Assembly (NCBI GenBank): GCA_030248215.1
Contig: JASANG010001883.1
Span: 62,001 to 126,000 of the forward strand
Reading direction: 5' to 3'
Source: Enoplolaimus lenunculus
Lineage: Eukaryota > Nematoda > Enoplea > Enoplida > Thoracostomopsidae
Length of the DNA stretch: 64,000 bases
The position numbers and the translations under genes are program-made. The notes under the pieces were generated by a model that was not told the origin of the DNA, searched no databases, and saw only the letters and a list, made by a program, of their open reading frames with translations. Positions 1-11,700 of this stretch are shown piece after piece (the stretch's first letter is position 1; every line of letters begins with the position of its first letter).

Positions 1-2248
1 CATCGTGTGCGGGAAGACCGAGGTATAAGTGGTGCAGTTCGGCCATTTCTTGACTCCAAAAATCGATTGTGATTAAAATAAATATCGATAAAAAATTATT
101 GATGTACAGTAGGGTGGCTACTGAATAGGTGGACGCTCGCATCTCAACGAGGGTATGCTGAAGCGACTGGAAAATGACACTGATCATTGCGTTGCGGTAA
201 GCCAGCCATGGCACGTCGTTGCCAGTGAAACCTGTAAAACAATGTAGAAATGTTGTTTTGGTAAACCATTCAGGTGGCGTTATTCCATGCGGAAGCGAGA
301 CCATGTATTTTTAAGCGAAACTATTGCTTGAACGCTCACAAAACCATTGGGAAGCACAAAAATGCTATGCCAGAGATATATAAAATTATATGGCCAATTT
401 TCTTGGAGAAATCAAATAAAATGATAGTAAAATATTTTTTCTCATATACCATGAACGTTCTTGTTCTCACTATTAATTTTACAGGTTAGCTGAAAACTAA
501 CTAGCACAAACGGCTCCAGCGGTGAGAATACAAACCGATACAACAACAGTGCGACTGGGCGTCGGTTTTCCAAGAATTACCATTCCCATTGCCAAGTTGA
601 CCACTGGGACAAGACGTTTGATGGCGCCGTACATTGGTATGTTCAGGCCGGACAGTGAGCTTAGGGCCGCCACCGATTGGACACAGTACGAAACGCTTAT
701 TGGAAGGACTTGAACGCACGCGTCTATGGTAATGTTGTCAACTTTGATTCGACGGGTTAATCTGAAAATTTTTTGACACATATAAATGAATAAATTAAAG
801 TGTTAAATATGACAGATAGCAAAGTGACACTTTGCTAACAATTATGACAACTTTGAAACACTATGAATTAACCCGTTTACATCAATGTTTTGCAAGCCAC
901 CGGTTTTTGGAAACCGTCTGTAGCTTCCGGACAGTATTACAGGTAGCTAAAAATGTGAAATGGGCCAACTGGAATCCTACTTAATGCCCCCCATAAACCC
1001 ACCAGCTAGAAGTGGCTCACCATAAAAGGGCCCTCCATTGGAAGACAAAATCATTTTTGAAAACTAAACTGAATTCATAAATTGAGTACAAAACATTCAA
1101 ACCGAGACGGACAGAAAAAGTCGGGAATTTCCTGTACTGTAGTGACCCGAATAAGAGGAGGGACTGATATTTATTTGGCCTCTCCAGAGGGTACCCTTCC
1201 TTTTTATTCGGTTACGGACTGTTATTTATTTTCAACCCACGCTCCGCTGCCCTTCGTTACTGATATATATCCGGTACTGCAGTTATCCGTTGAATTAAAC
1301 GTTTATTTGCCTTGTGTCAATCACTTGGGCGATAATACAAGGTTATACTTAGGAATGTACTTTCAAAATTTAAGTACGCTTTAAAGTTTCGAACTCAAAT
1401 TATTTGATCTTGGAGACATTTATCATTTATGGACTCTAATTAGGGTTTAGGGACTCTATCCGCTTACGGACTCTTTAGGGATACGGACTCGATTCGGACT
1501 CAAAACGGGAACCCCCCTTTTATTACCCCTCCCCCTCTTATTCGGGTCGATACAGTAAGTTCGACGGACCCGTATACTTCAAGCTCGCTAACGAGCGTTT
1601 ATTGACACTAAACGAGTAACACACTAGTAACCACCTGTAATAATATGAGTAGGGACTCGGAGGGCTACCTCACGGACACGAATCTGAATAGATACGTGGT
1701 CGGATCGAATAGAGTCAATTTAGACGCTCCAAAGCCGAAAAATTCACGTAATCATGGGAAGCTAAGAAATTATAATACATACACAAAAACACTTGCAATT
1801 TGTGAAAACACGACATTTTAGAGATCCAAAAAGATCAGAACTAATTCTCTGGCTGGCTACCGATCCGAGGTATCCAAATGTGCAAATTACTGCAATTTGC
1901 ATATTCGGTATCCTGCCGAAACAAGTTTACGCCTCCGCGTAAGCAAAACGATAAGTTCCAAATAGAAAGCGCATTCCGCGCTAATACATCGATCTGGGAT
2001 CGGGGACCATTTCTTACGGAAAGGGTACGTTGTCCAACACCCGTTATTGACGACGTTCCTATGTCGGTGTTCGCTTACTTGAGATACTGAAGCACAGCAA
2101 ATACGCATGCGGAACCAGTCAACACTAATGTCACCGGATAGTGGTAATTGTACGACCGAAAAAGAATCCGGTTCAGAAATACCATCCCAATGGACGCCGA
2201 GCCGTAGATTAATGCTGCAGATAGTTTCCATCGGAACGAGGTGGCCAT
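1..2248 (-). CDS. SLC35-family nucleotide-sugar transporter, 5' three exons (partial)
   Basis: Three exons join in phase: 2079-2248, 502-761 and 1-231, and the last is still open at the window edge. The start codon at 2248 begins MATSFRWKLS and is followed by a first hydrophobic span and the loop RSYNYHYP. Exon 2 has the family pattern SLSGLNIPMYGAIKRLVPVV followed by a further membrane span. Exon 3 reads LLYINNFLSIFILITIDFW, the next loop and span. SLC35D-like members have the same order (a PMY..KR..P.V segment, then a YxNN segment). Such proteins exchange nucleotide sugars for nucleoside monophosphates across Golgi or ER membranes. About 219 residues are visible, so roughly the C-terminal third is missing. 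Donors are GTAAGC and GTTAGT; acceptors end TTTTCAG and TTTACAG. A Tc1-like element sits in intron 1. The family call is firm; the subfamily (SLC35D3-like or other) and the substrate are not. Confidence 0.82.
1135..1557. mobile_element. Tc1/mariner-like MITE, copy 1
   Basis: A 423-bp element in intron 1 of the transporter gene. It begins TACTGTAGTGACCCGAATAA and ends with the inverted equivalent. The terminal TA on each side fits a TA target duplication, as in Tc1/mariner elements. Copies at 4573-5003, 8365-8808 and 3273-3470 share the ends and the interior, including the motifs TTATTTGGCCTCTCC and ACTTTCAAAATTTAAG. There is no transposase frame, so it is non-autonomous. Confidence 0.85.
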
Positions 2249-3203
2249 CAAAATTTCGTAATACCTGTTTTTGATGTACGTATTGTAAGGAATGCTAGGT
2301 TCATACTTTGCAATTTTAGTTTGAAATAGCAACTATGCCGCGTTTGACATTTATACTCGGCAAAGGGACGGACAGAACCACTGGAATCAAATGAAAAATG
2401 GCCTATCCTATTATCTCGACAGGCAAAAGTTAAATAGTACAATTGTACAGCCTCCTGGCCAGCGGTGTCAATGTTATAGCTGACAAAATTATAATGCATA
2501 TAGGAAGTTCTACAGAGTTTGTGTTTGGTTTTAAGTTTTAATTGCATATGCAGTCGCTTAACGAAGTGTTGAACGTCATGGTTTTTTGACAAACGTTATT
2601 CTGGTACAAAAATGAAAGCGTGACGGCCTGCAGCCGCCGCCGCCCCATCTGGCCACGCCACGCAAGTGTTTTGCAGCCTCAAACGGGGCCACACCACAAA
2701 ACCGTGTCCCACCTGCCCCGCAATAATAGCAGCTATATAACAAAGCAGTGGCAGCATTTCAGAGGTTTTTAGACTTGGCGAAGTCCACCCCGCCCCATCC
2801 CACCCTTATATCCAAATGGGACTCCATGCCAAGTTCCATCTTTGATCTTCGTGTATATATAAAAAACCCTGTCCATGCAACTTTAAAACGTATAACAATG
2901 TACACTAAGCGTATTTCTAAGCACGATTCTATTAAGCCGGTGCAGAAAACGTTTTGACCCTAACTGAACACTATTGCTGCCCTGATTCACTTCATCTCAT
3001 TCATTATAGGACCGATAAAAAATATTCTAAGAGAGCCCCTTAATCACGTCAAGCAAGAATGGAATTGACAGTTATGAAACGATTCGGTATTATGGAAAAA
3101 CAACACTTTTAGAAAACAACTTTATAGCACAGTTCAAGCTCAAATTCAACGAATATAACGTTCAAAATACTATGATCTATCTGGTTATGTGTTAGTATCT
3201 GTT
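2249..3203. other. Upstream flank of the transporter gene, no gene recognised
   Basis: This is presumed promoter and 5' UTR for the transporter. A GC-rich patch at about 2618-2720 contains a run of GCCGCC units and could be promoter-proximal or part of a repeat. No TATA box or exon could be fixed. Confidence 0.4.
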
Positions 3204-3580
3204 CAGTGGCGGATCCAGGATCTCAAAATGGGGGCCCAAAATTTCACAGGTTATAAACTTATTTTTGACCCATACTGTAGTGACCAAAATAAGAGGGGGT
3301 CCCCATTTTGAGTCCCCATTAATAGGAATCCGTATCCCTAATAAGAATCGGTAAGCGGGTAGAGTCCTTAAACCCTTGTTTAGAGTCCATAAATGTCTAT
3401 TATCCCTTATTGTAGCGCATAAATGACTCCATGGCCCACAAACTTTAAAGCGTGCTTATACTATTGTGTATGAAACAGAGTAATTAAACAACGTAAAACA
3501 GCAATTGACACTATATAATTTTTGTCGAGATGCTGTTGGGGGGGGCACGGCCGGGGTGGCCCCCCATGGATCCGCCATTG
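3204..3580. mobile_element. hAT-like MITE containing a truncated Tc1-like MITE
   Basis: The left end is CAGTGGCGGATCCAGG and the right end is CCATGGATCCGCCATTG, an imperfect inverted pair typical of hAT elements. The 8 bases on each side do not give a clean target duplication. From 3273 the sequence switches to the Tc1-like family end (TACTGTAGTGACC) and follows that family, in the orientation of the 8365-8808 copy, for about 200 bp before its far end is lost. The Tc1-like element therefore inserted into the hAT-like one, or the two recombined. Confidence 0.65.
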
Positions 3581-3817
3581 TCTGTCGTTCTACTACGCAC
3601 AGACGGCCAAAATTTTTAGAGAGACGAGAAAACCGCAATCGTACAGGTTTTCAAACAGCTTTCTGTGTTGTTAGCGTGCAAAAAGCGTTTAAATAAAGGA
3701 TACGTATGCTGGAAGTAAACTCCTTCCGGCTTTCCTATAATACAGAATTGAACTAGAGCAGAAGCTGTCGATCCCGTACTTCCGCCATTTACACTGCTGT
3801 GTGCTGTAAACTTTCAG

Positions 3818-4367
3818 GTATATCCACCAATCCACCACAACACAATCAGATGCCTCTTTCAACCCAATTCTTGTATGTTAAAAACGCAACTGATTTTTTA
3901 CGAAGCCCGCCTGCAATTAATATCGGAACACAACTTTTCTGGAATATCACTCGGAATCACAATTCTCTTGGAATTATTAGTGTTGCCCGTGGACACCGTA
4001 AGTTGGTTAGTAGTTTCGCCGATGCCCCCCATTAAATCTTGGAAGCCTCCAGCACCAGGAAGGCCTCGACAAAACCGATCAGCGTTTAAGTTTATTAACT
4101 ACCTCGTTATTGGCTGCTATATTGTTTCTCGTTCCCTTTGCTCGCGAGGTTGATTTCGCCGATATATACTTCGTCCAAGATTATTTGGTCAGCCGTTATT
4201 GAATTAGCTTCTGCGTCCACGGATGATCCTTTGATATGCGCCGCATGTCACAGGTTGTGTGTTTGGATACCGTAGCCGCCGGCACATTTTACTCGGAAAG
4301 TATTTTCATGTATAATGGCGTGCCGGCAATGAGTCAAGATGGAGGAACAAGTGCCATATTCGTTACG
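3818..4367 (+). CDS. Candidate two-exon plus-strand gene fragment, unrecognised
   Basis: Two open segments with good splice sites are 3818-3997 (acceptor AAACTTTCAG, donor GTAAGTTGG; 60 codons) and 4254-4367 (acceptor CATGTCACAG, donor GTAACA; 38 codons). Both are exact multiples of three and phase 0. The first has a cysteine-spaced stretch and then a hydrophobic segment, GISLGITILLELLVLPVD, which could be a membrane span. No start, stop or further exon was found, and the fragment matches nothing I recognise. The minus strand across 3880-4070 is also open (GAGGFQDLMGGIGE), so the strand is unresolved. It lies between the transporter and kinase genes, on the opposite strand to both. Confidence 0.25.
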
Positions 4368-4572
4368 GTAACAAAATTATACATGGCTTTAGGCTTATGC
4401 TTAGGCTTAATTACCTTGAGAAATAATATTTATATCGTTTTTCAGTGCTGATATTCATAAATCCAAATGCGTCGATACACAACTGATATGTCGCAATTAA
4501 AAATTTGCTCAAAACTTTATTTAACCATGACTTAACCACAAAGTTGGTGGATAGGATATAAATCGGCTCCTG

Positions 4573-5003
4573 TACTGTAGTGACCCGAATAAGAGGGGGA
4601 CTGATATTTATTTGACCTCTCCAGAGGGGACCCCCTTGTTATTCGGTTACGGATTGTAATTTATTTTTAACCCACGCTCCGCCGCCCTTCGTTACTGATA
4701 TATATCCTGTACTGCAATTATCCGTTGGATTAAACGTTTATTTGTCTTGTGTCAATAGCTTGAGCGATAATTCAAGGATATATTTAGAAATGTACTTTCA
4801 AAAATTAAGTACGCTTTAAAGTTTCGAATTCAAATTATTTGGTCCTGGAGTCATTTATGCACTACAATCAGGGTTAATTGACATTTACGGACTCTAATTA
4901 GGATCCGCTTACGGACTCTTATTAGGGATACGGACTTCTATTGATTCGTAGTCAAAATGGGGACCCCCTCTTATTACCCCCTATTATTCGGGTCAATACA
5001 GTA
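4573..5003. mobile_element. Tc1/mariner-like MITE, copy 2
   Basis: A 431-bp copy of the family at 1135-1557, in the same orientation. It has the left end TACTGTAGTGACCCGAATAA, the right end TATTCGGGTCAATACAGTA and a flanking TA on both sides. The interior is closely similar to copy 1, suggesting fairly recent spread. Degenerate TTAGGC tracts flank it at 4383-4420 and 5023-5095. Confidence 0.85.
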
Positions 5004-5492
5004 CACATCCCTCACATTTAAGATTAAGACCTACGCTTAGGCTTAAGATTATGTACAGAATTACGCAAAGGCCCAAATTTGAGCTTATGCCTAAATCAGT
5101 TGAAAAATGTGTAATAAGAATCGATGTATATATCAACATATGATTGTTATACGGAGCCTTAGATTTAGTGGCTTGGTCAACCTTAAGAAAAATGGCGTAC
5201 ATATTTTCAAATCAGGCCCCTTTGATCAGTATATTAATGGTAAACTTAACTGATGATATTGATATGATCTTAGTCATTTGAGAATACGGCAAAGAAATAT
5301 TAAAGAAATGAATACAATTACAAATTTTCGAGCCAAAAAACAAGCCAGCAGCTGCCAGAAGCGTATATATGGGTTATTGGTAAATGAATATATATACCAC
5401 CCTCCCGAAAAAATTTTAAAGTACAATATAAATGCACTATTTTGCAAAATATAATCTACCAGTTCCTATGTTCGCTCGCTTACAGTCTTGTA

Positions 5493-5498
5493 TTTATT
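5493..5498 (-). terminator. Candidate poly(A) signal of the kinase gene
   Basis: AATAAA is read on the minus strand about 235 bases after the kinase stop codon at 5733. Position and sequence fit a cleavage signal. In AT-rich DNA a chance hexamer is common. Confidence 0.35.
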
Positions 5499-5732
5499 GT
5501 ATACCATCCCATGAAGACCTGAGAAACGGGTTTCCTTTATGTTACCAATAAGCAAGGTTCCTAAAAGCGACTGGACAAAATTAAGGAAGTTGGGGTGGGG
5601 TTCGATCCTAATTTCCCTCTGGGTTGAGGTATTGAATATGGACCCTATACTCGGAATTGAATGAAATTGATATCAACGGTGCACTGTTTAAGATTGCTGG
5701 CCCCCTGGATGAAAAATACGCCCATGGCAAAG

Positions 5733-8700
5733 CTACATTTTGGACAAAACATTTCTCAAAAACATCTTAATATCTTCAAATGTCGGTCGACTGGCCGGAT
5801 CTGTCCGCCAACATCCTTGCATGAGCTGTTCAATGTTCAAAGGCATTATATCTGGCGGAACAAGCCTCAAATCTAAAATAGAGAAAAAGGACAAGAACGC
5901 GGCCTTTAGTTAGTAGTAGTGTTTATAGGATTTACATTTTCTGAAACCTGCGCGCTTTCACCTTCCTAATTTTCCTAAAATTCTGAGGAGATATTGGCAT
6001 ATCATAGATGTACCGTTGACGATTGCACAAAACGGCCAATGTAAAGAACAGGGGCGGAACAGTATATATTAGAAGTTATTCCTAAGCCTAAGCCTAAAAC
6101 TAAAGCTAAGCAGCAAAAAATTAGTCTAAAGCTTAAGCTTAGTCTTTTCTAGTCTCACAGAAAAACGTTTCGCCCCGGATCTTTACATGGGCCCGCAAAA
6201 CAAGTATACATATTATTCTCTTCCAGTAAATTGAAGAGTTGTTAACGGCAAAAGAAACGAAAAAACCTCGTGATCATAAAGCAAACTAGAACCCTGCGCA
6301 ATTTTAATATTAAGCTTATCTGTACATCAATACTATTGAACTTGAAACACCCCACTGACGTGTTTTGTGCAACGGTCCAACTGACTTTATATAAGTGAGC
6401 AAATTAGTTGTATTAGTAAAGTTTTGTGAATATAACTCTAAATAGAAAATTGTCCAGATTTTGTTATACAGTGCTCTATTAGGTGAAGATATATATGCAC
6501 ATTGTTTCAATGTGTTTCAAGTTGCAACGCGAACCTAAGTCCAAAAAATAGGATTGCAAATGTTGCAAACAGGTTGACTAGTAGTTTTAATTTTGAGACT
6601 CTGGGAAGAACCGCCCACTTTTGGTGCGGCTTGTTCCCCTGCTTGAATTGAAAATATACGAAACATCTGATTCAACGTACGTTCACGAGATACTTTCGCC
6701 TGTACAGCTTCATTGCTCATACCAGTGTACGGTTGAGCGCCATTGGTGTAAATTTCCCACATTAAAACGCCAAAGCTCCAAACGTCACTTTTGACGGTGA
6801 ACGCACCTGTTTAAAAATTGGAAAATTTAAATTTATATATGAAATAAATAACGATTGGTAAATTTTGTGAACTGGTTTAGATTTAGGCCTGCAATTTGGC
6901 TCAGGTTTACATGGCTTTATTTGTTAGATTGAGATAAAACCTTATAAAGGAATGACAAATCTAACACCAAATCGTTTAACCATCCACGTTGCATTAACAT
7001 GGCACAGTTCTCTGTAATCTATAATTTAGAAAACACGGAAATAAACGACTAAATGCAAACGACTAAATGCAGCCCTAAACGTAAGCCGAACTCAACATGT
7101 CACTTGAATTCAAAAGCATATAGGAAATCTACTACAGTGTACTCCAGACTTTCTGGTCAAACTAAAAACTATAGACCGACCTGTAATCAACGACTCAGGC
7201 GCCATCCATCGTATAGGGACCGACCGTGCGGCTTGGAGCTGATAAATGCCTGACTCTGTCGTTTCACGTGACATACCGAAATCCGATATTTTTACATTGT
7301 TGTTTTCGCCCAGTAAGCAATTTCTTGCTGACAGATCTCTGAAATAGAAAAATATATAACATAGGCTAAACCCAAACCTCTTAAACGAATGATTCAAATC
7401 TTGGTTTGCCTGGGTTCAATGAATTTAGAGGAACTACCAACTATTCTTGTGTAATCAATGTTTTGGAATACACCGAGCAATGGATGAAAAAACTACTAGC
7501 CGATGACCTCTACGTAGCAGGAAGGTAAATTCTAGGTATGTATTTTTCGGAAATAGCAATTTGCGACAAGTGTGTAGCCGTGTATACCTCGTTGCATGAC
7601 TGTACCCCGTTCTGGACTTCTGTAAGTTTCTCAAACTATCACTAATTTCACTCAGATGAGCATTTCAGCAGCAGTAATGCTGCAATACTCAGAAACTGAG
7701 CAGTACAACCCATTTTGTGAACTTGTAATTACGGTTAGCCTGACGTAAAGTTTAGAAGGCCCACTCCAAACATATTCATTTAGTTGCGAGTTTGTCCTTG
7801 TCAAATTAGGCAATCCTGGGTGCAATTTGGACTATGACCGACCTATGAATACAATTTTGAGATTCCAAATACGCCATTCCACTTGCAGCACCGGCGCAAA
7901 ATTTGATCCTTAACTTTGGCGTAATACTGTTGGATTTTTCACGCAAGAAACGATCTAAACTTCCACCTAAAACAAAAAATACTGGCCGTTGCAAGAGGAC
8001 TATAATTTTGTTTAAACTCCGATTGCGAGCGGGAAAACAGCCAGCAAAATCATTGCATTCAAATATTTACGATAGTGCCGGTAACGTGGACGTTGGGCAG
8101 ATTTAGTAAAACAAAAGTATTTTTAAGTGTGCGTCCGTTTAATCTTTTTTACTTTAGTGGCAGATAAAGACATTTCTAAAAGGGGTAGAGCATGGATCAA
8201 GTAAAATTTACCTAAGGGTATCAAGCAAAGTTAATGGGTGTAATTACGCATGTGTTAACCACCAACTTGATCTCGTAGACTGGTTAAATGATGCTTTTGC
8301 TAATAGCCCCTTAACGGTTAATTTACCATAGAAGCTTTTGTAAAGAATAGCAAATGAGAAGAATTACTGTAGTGGCCCTAATAAAAGAGGGTCCCCATTT
8401 TGAGTCGTAATCAATAGGAGTCCGTATCCCTAATAAGAGACCGTAAGCGGATAGAGTTAACAAACCCTAAGAATCAAGAAGCGCTAATTAGAGTCCATAA
8501 ATGTCAATTATCCCTAAATGTATTGCATAAATGAGTCCAGGAACAAATAAAGTTGAGTTCGAACCTTTAAAACATACTTAAGGTTTGAAAAAATTCCTAA
8601 GTGTAACCTTGCCTTATCACTCAAGTTTTTAATACAAGACAATTTATAAACGTTTAATTCAACGGATAGTTGCAATACCGGTTATATATCAGTAAGGAAA

Positions 8701-11700
8701 AGCGGCGGAGGGATTGTTAAAAATAAGGAACAGTTCGTAATCGAATAACACGGGACACTCTCTCTCGAGGCCAAATATCAGTCCCCTCTTATTCGGGTGA
8801 CTACAGTAGTATAAGTTGGCATTTTCTGAGCTGAAAGGTTAAATTTCGTAAAATTATGACGGACGTTACGGGCATATGATCAAAAAAGTTTCCCCTTATG
8901 GTGTGTCCATAAGGTGATATACCCATCCCGAAATTTCTGGCAAAAGTAGAATAAGGGAGGCAGTAAAATGACCTGCAAAGGTAAAAATTTTAGACGTAAT
9001 TATTCCCTTCCGAGATAAAATTATGGCTTTTCCTCTACTCATAATTGAAAGAAGAGGAAAACATGACTTTATCCCAAAATATAAAGTAGGAAATCCTCGC
9101 CAGCGAAGCGAGCGGTAAGCTAAACGCAATTTCAGTGCTAAAGCTCAGTTGCCAGTGTCATATTAGTCAAATATATAAGATATATATTTACCTGTGACAT
9201 ACTCGAGAATAATCATAATCGGATCGCGTTGTACGCAAACTCCAACAAGGCGAACCTAAAAAATTAAATTGCTCGGTTTTAGTTGAAAATTTACCGGCGA
9301 ACGTACGGAATAGGGACTTTACATCGGAATTTAATGGAACAGTTTATTTTATAGATTTCGGCTAGCTGCGTTTTGCGGGATTATTTTTAAGGTTGCAGAC
9401 CCCAGGTTCAAAAGATATGGATGGCCCTTTAAACTTCAACTTTCGAATAAACTTGGTTAACTTTATACTTTACGAACATGTTACTGATTGTTACTTTCTC
9501 TTCCAATCTGTGCGTGTCTGCACTATATATAACTTCAACGGCCATAACTTGTGAACCATTCGTCATGCAGCCATAAAAATTGTACCGTTAAATTCAACTC
9601 GTCGAGATCTATAGTTCTAATTAAATTTCTAATGGGGCGCAGACCGGACCTCCGCCAAATGGCCTAATTAAATGCTGATAAAAAGCATTGTGCATTGGAT
9701 TTGAACCGAAAAACGTATTAGCAGAGCAAGGTTTCGATCCTCGGACCTCTGGGTTATGGGCCCAGCACGCTTCCACTGCGCCACTCTGCTACGATGAACA
9801 CATTTTGTCCACCACATATAATATGTACATATGTACAGCGAGCATATGAGTGTACAGAAAAATTACGTTTACACAACAACATGGCATCTGTAGATTGAAC
9901 GCAAATTGATACATAGTGTACAGATATACTGCTGCAAAATCACGTGCATCTTTGTAGTGGTATACGCGGGCGTCCCCACACGGGCGGGGCACAACGCCAA
10001 GCAGGAACCGCTTCTCTATGCCCCCAGAGCGGCATCTCGTGGTCCGGGCAAAACCGATCCGCCATGCTTTTTAAAGAATTTTCGTATTCGGCACAATTAC
10101 GTTATTTAAAAGGCGAAGCCACGGAATATGGTCCCCCTGAGAATTTAATGTAAAACAGTTTATTTTATAGATTTCGGCACGCTGAGTTCAGTGGTACCAT
10201 TTTTAAGGCAGCACGATCCCCGGTTTAAAAGTTATGGCCCTTCCAACTTCAATTTTTCACTATATAAAACATGTAGACGCCAACCAAATTTGTTTAACGA
10301 ATAAACCAGGTGAAGATTATACTTTACGAACATGTGGTGTATAGATACTTCCCCATCCATTTTGTGCGCGTTGACACTATAATCTTGAGGGCCATAACTT
10401 TTGATCCGCTGGTCGTACAATAATAAGAGTGGTAGCGTTGAACTCAGCTCGTCAAGATCTGTAGGATAGGCAACATTTTTCAAATTCCTAAGGCGGTCTA
10501 GATTCCGTACCTCCGCCAAATAAAATATAAAAAAACAATGTTTGATCTGCTAATTCTAGCAAATATCTTTAGTACAAAATTTTTTGGTTTTTAATTTTTA
10601 ATAGGTTAATTTTTTAAGAAAGTCTAGCAATTTATTTTTCAAAATTGCATTTATAGTTAAATTCAAACATTCCAGAATACAAGTGCTGTCAAACTGTTGA
10701 AAATTTCACTACAACCGGCAGTATTTTACAGCTTGTAAAAGTGGCTTTATCGAGGCTTTCCAGAACGTTGGGAAGGAAATATCCACGTGTCCTCCATTAT
10801 GTACCCCCATGACTGTTACGCTCCGCGGGTGCTCTGGGAAATTCCGGGGATGTGCCTGAGAATTCTCAGTACGGCTGCGAGAAGTTCCCGGTGGTTTTGG
10901 AAATCTCGGTGGGATGGGTTTTCGACAAATTTCGAGGCGGTTCAGCTGCGGGTAGATGCAATAAATATTTATATGCCCTCTCGGCCCTGCTTTTGCATAA
11001 AAACTGCACACAAAATAAATTGTCTTGAAATTTAAAGAAATAAATTGTCTTGAAATTTAAAGACTCTTATTGGCCATTTTCTTAAATTTTCAAGATATAA
11101 AAGTTTTCTTGTATTTGAGACATAAATAGCCCTAAACAGCTCAGAAATTTATGTCTGAAATGATTAAAACATAAATGTCTGATATTCAACAAATTACTAT
11201 TTACAATTTATAAGAAACCAATTTCTTTTTTTCAAGAAACAGTTGTCTCATATTCTAGAATTTATTTTCTGATTTTTATGTATGTAAAAAGTTGCTCCGT
11301 TTATATTCTTAAGAGAGTATATAAATAACAGGATTTCAAAGTTATTTCGGGTTGAGCTCAGGCTCCATCAACCTAAGTTTGCGTCTTGGACGTATCTTAG
11401 GTTGTAAAATTAACGAATTTGGTTGAGCTTAACTCTCAATTATGAAGGCGACTTCTCTTGCAAATCTTGTTTCCAAGACATATATGTCTCGAAAATCAGC
11501 AAAAGAAGTCTTTTATTGCAGACATATTAGTTCTATATTTCAGACATATTAGTCTGTTGTATTTCAGAAGTATTTGTCTTAATTGTTTATGAAACACATT
11601 CTTAAATTTAAGACATTCAAGTGTTAAAAATTTCAGACACAGATTTCTAAAAAATTTTTATTTGCTTCTCTTGAGCCGCTTGTTAATACATATAAAGAAA

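Noticed and set aside
6077-6152. True telomere or chromosome end
   Set aside because: The TTAGGC units are short, degenerate, in both orientations and enclosed in a transposon-like unit.
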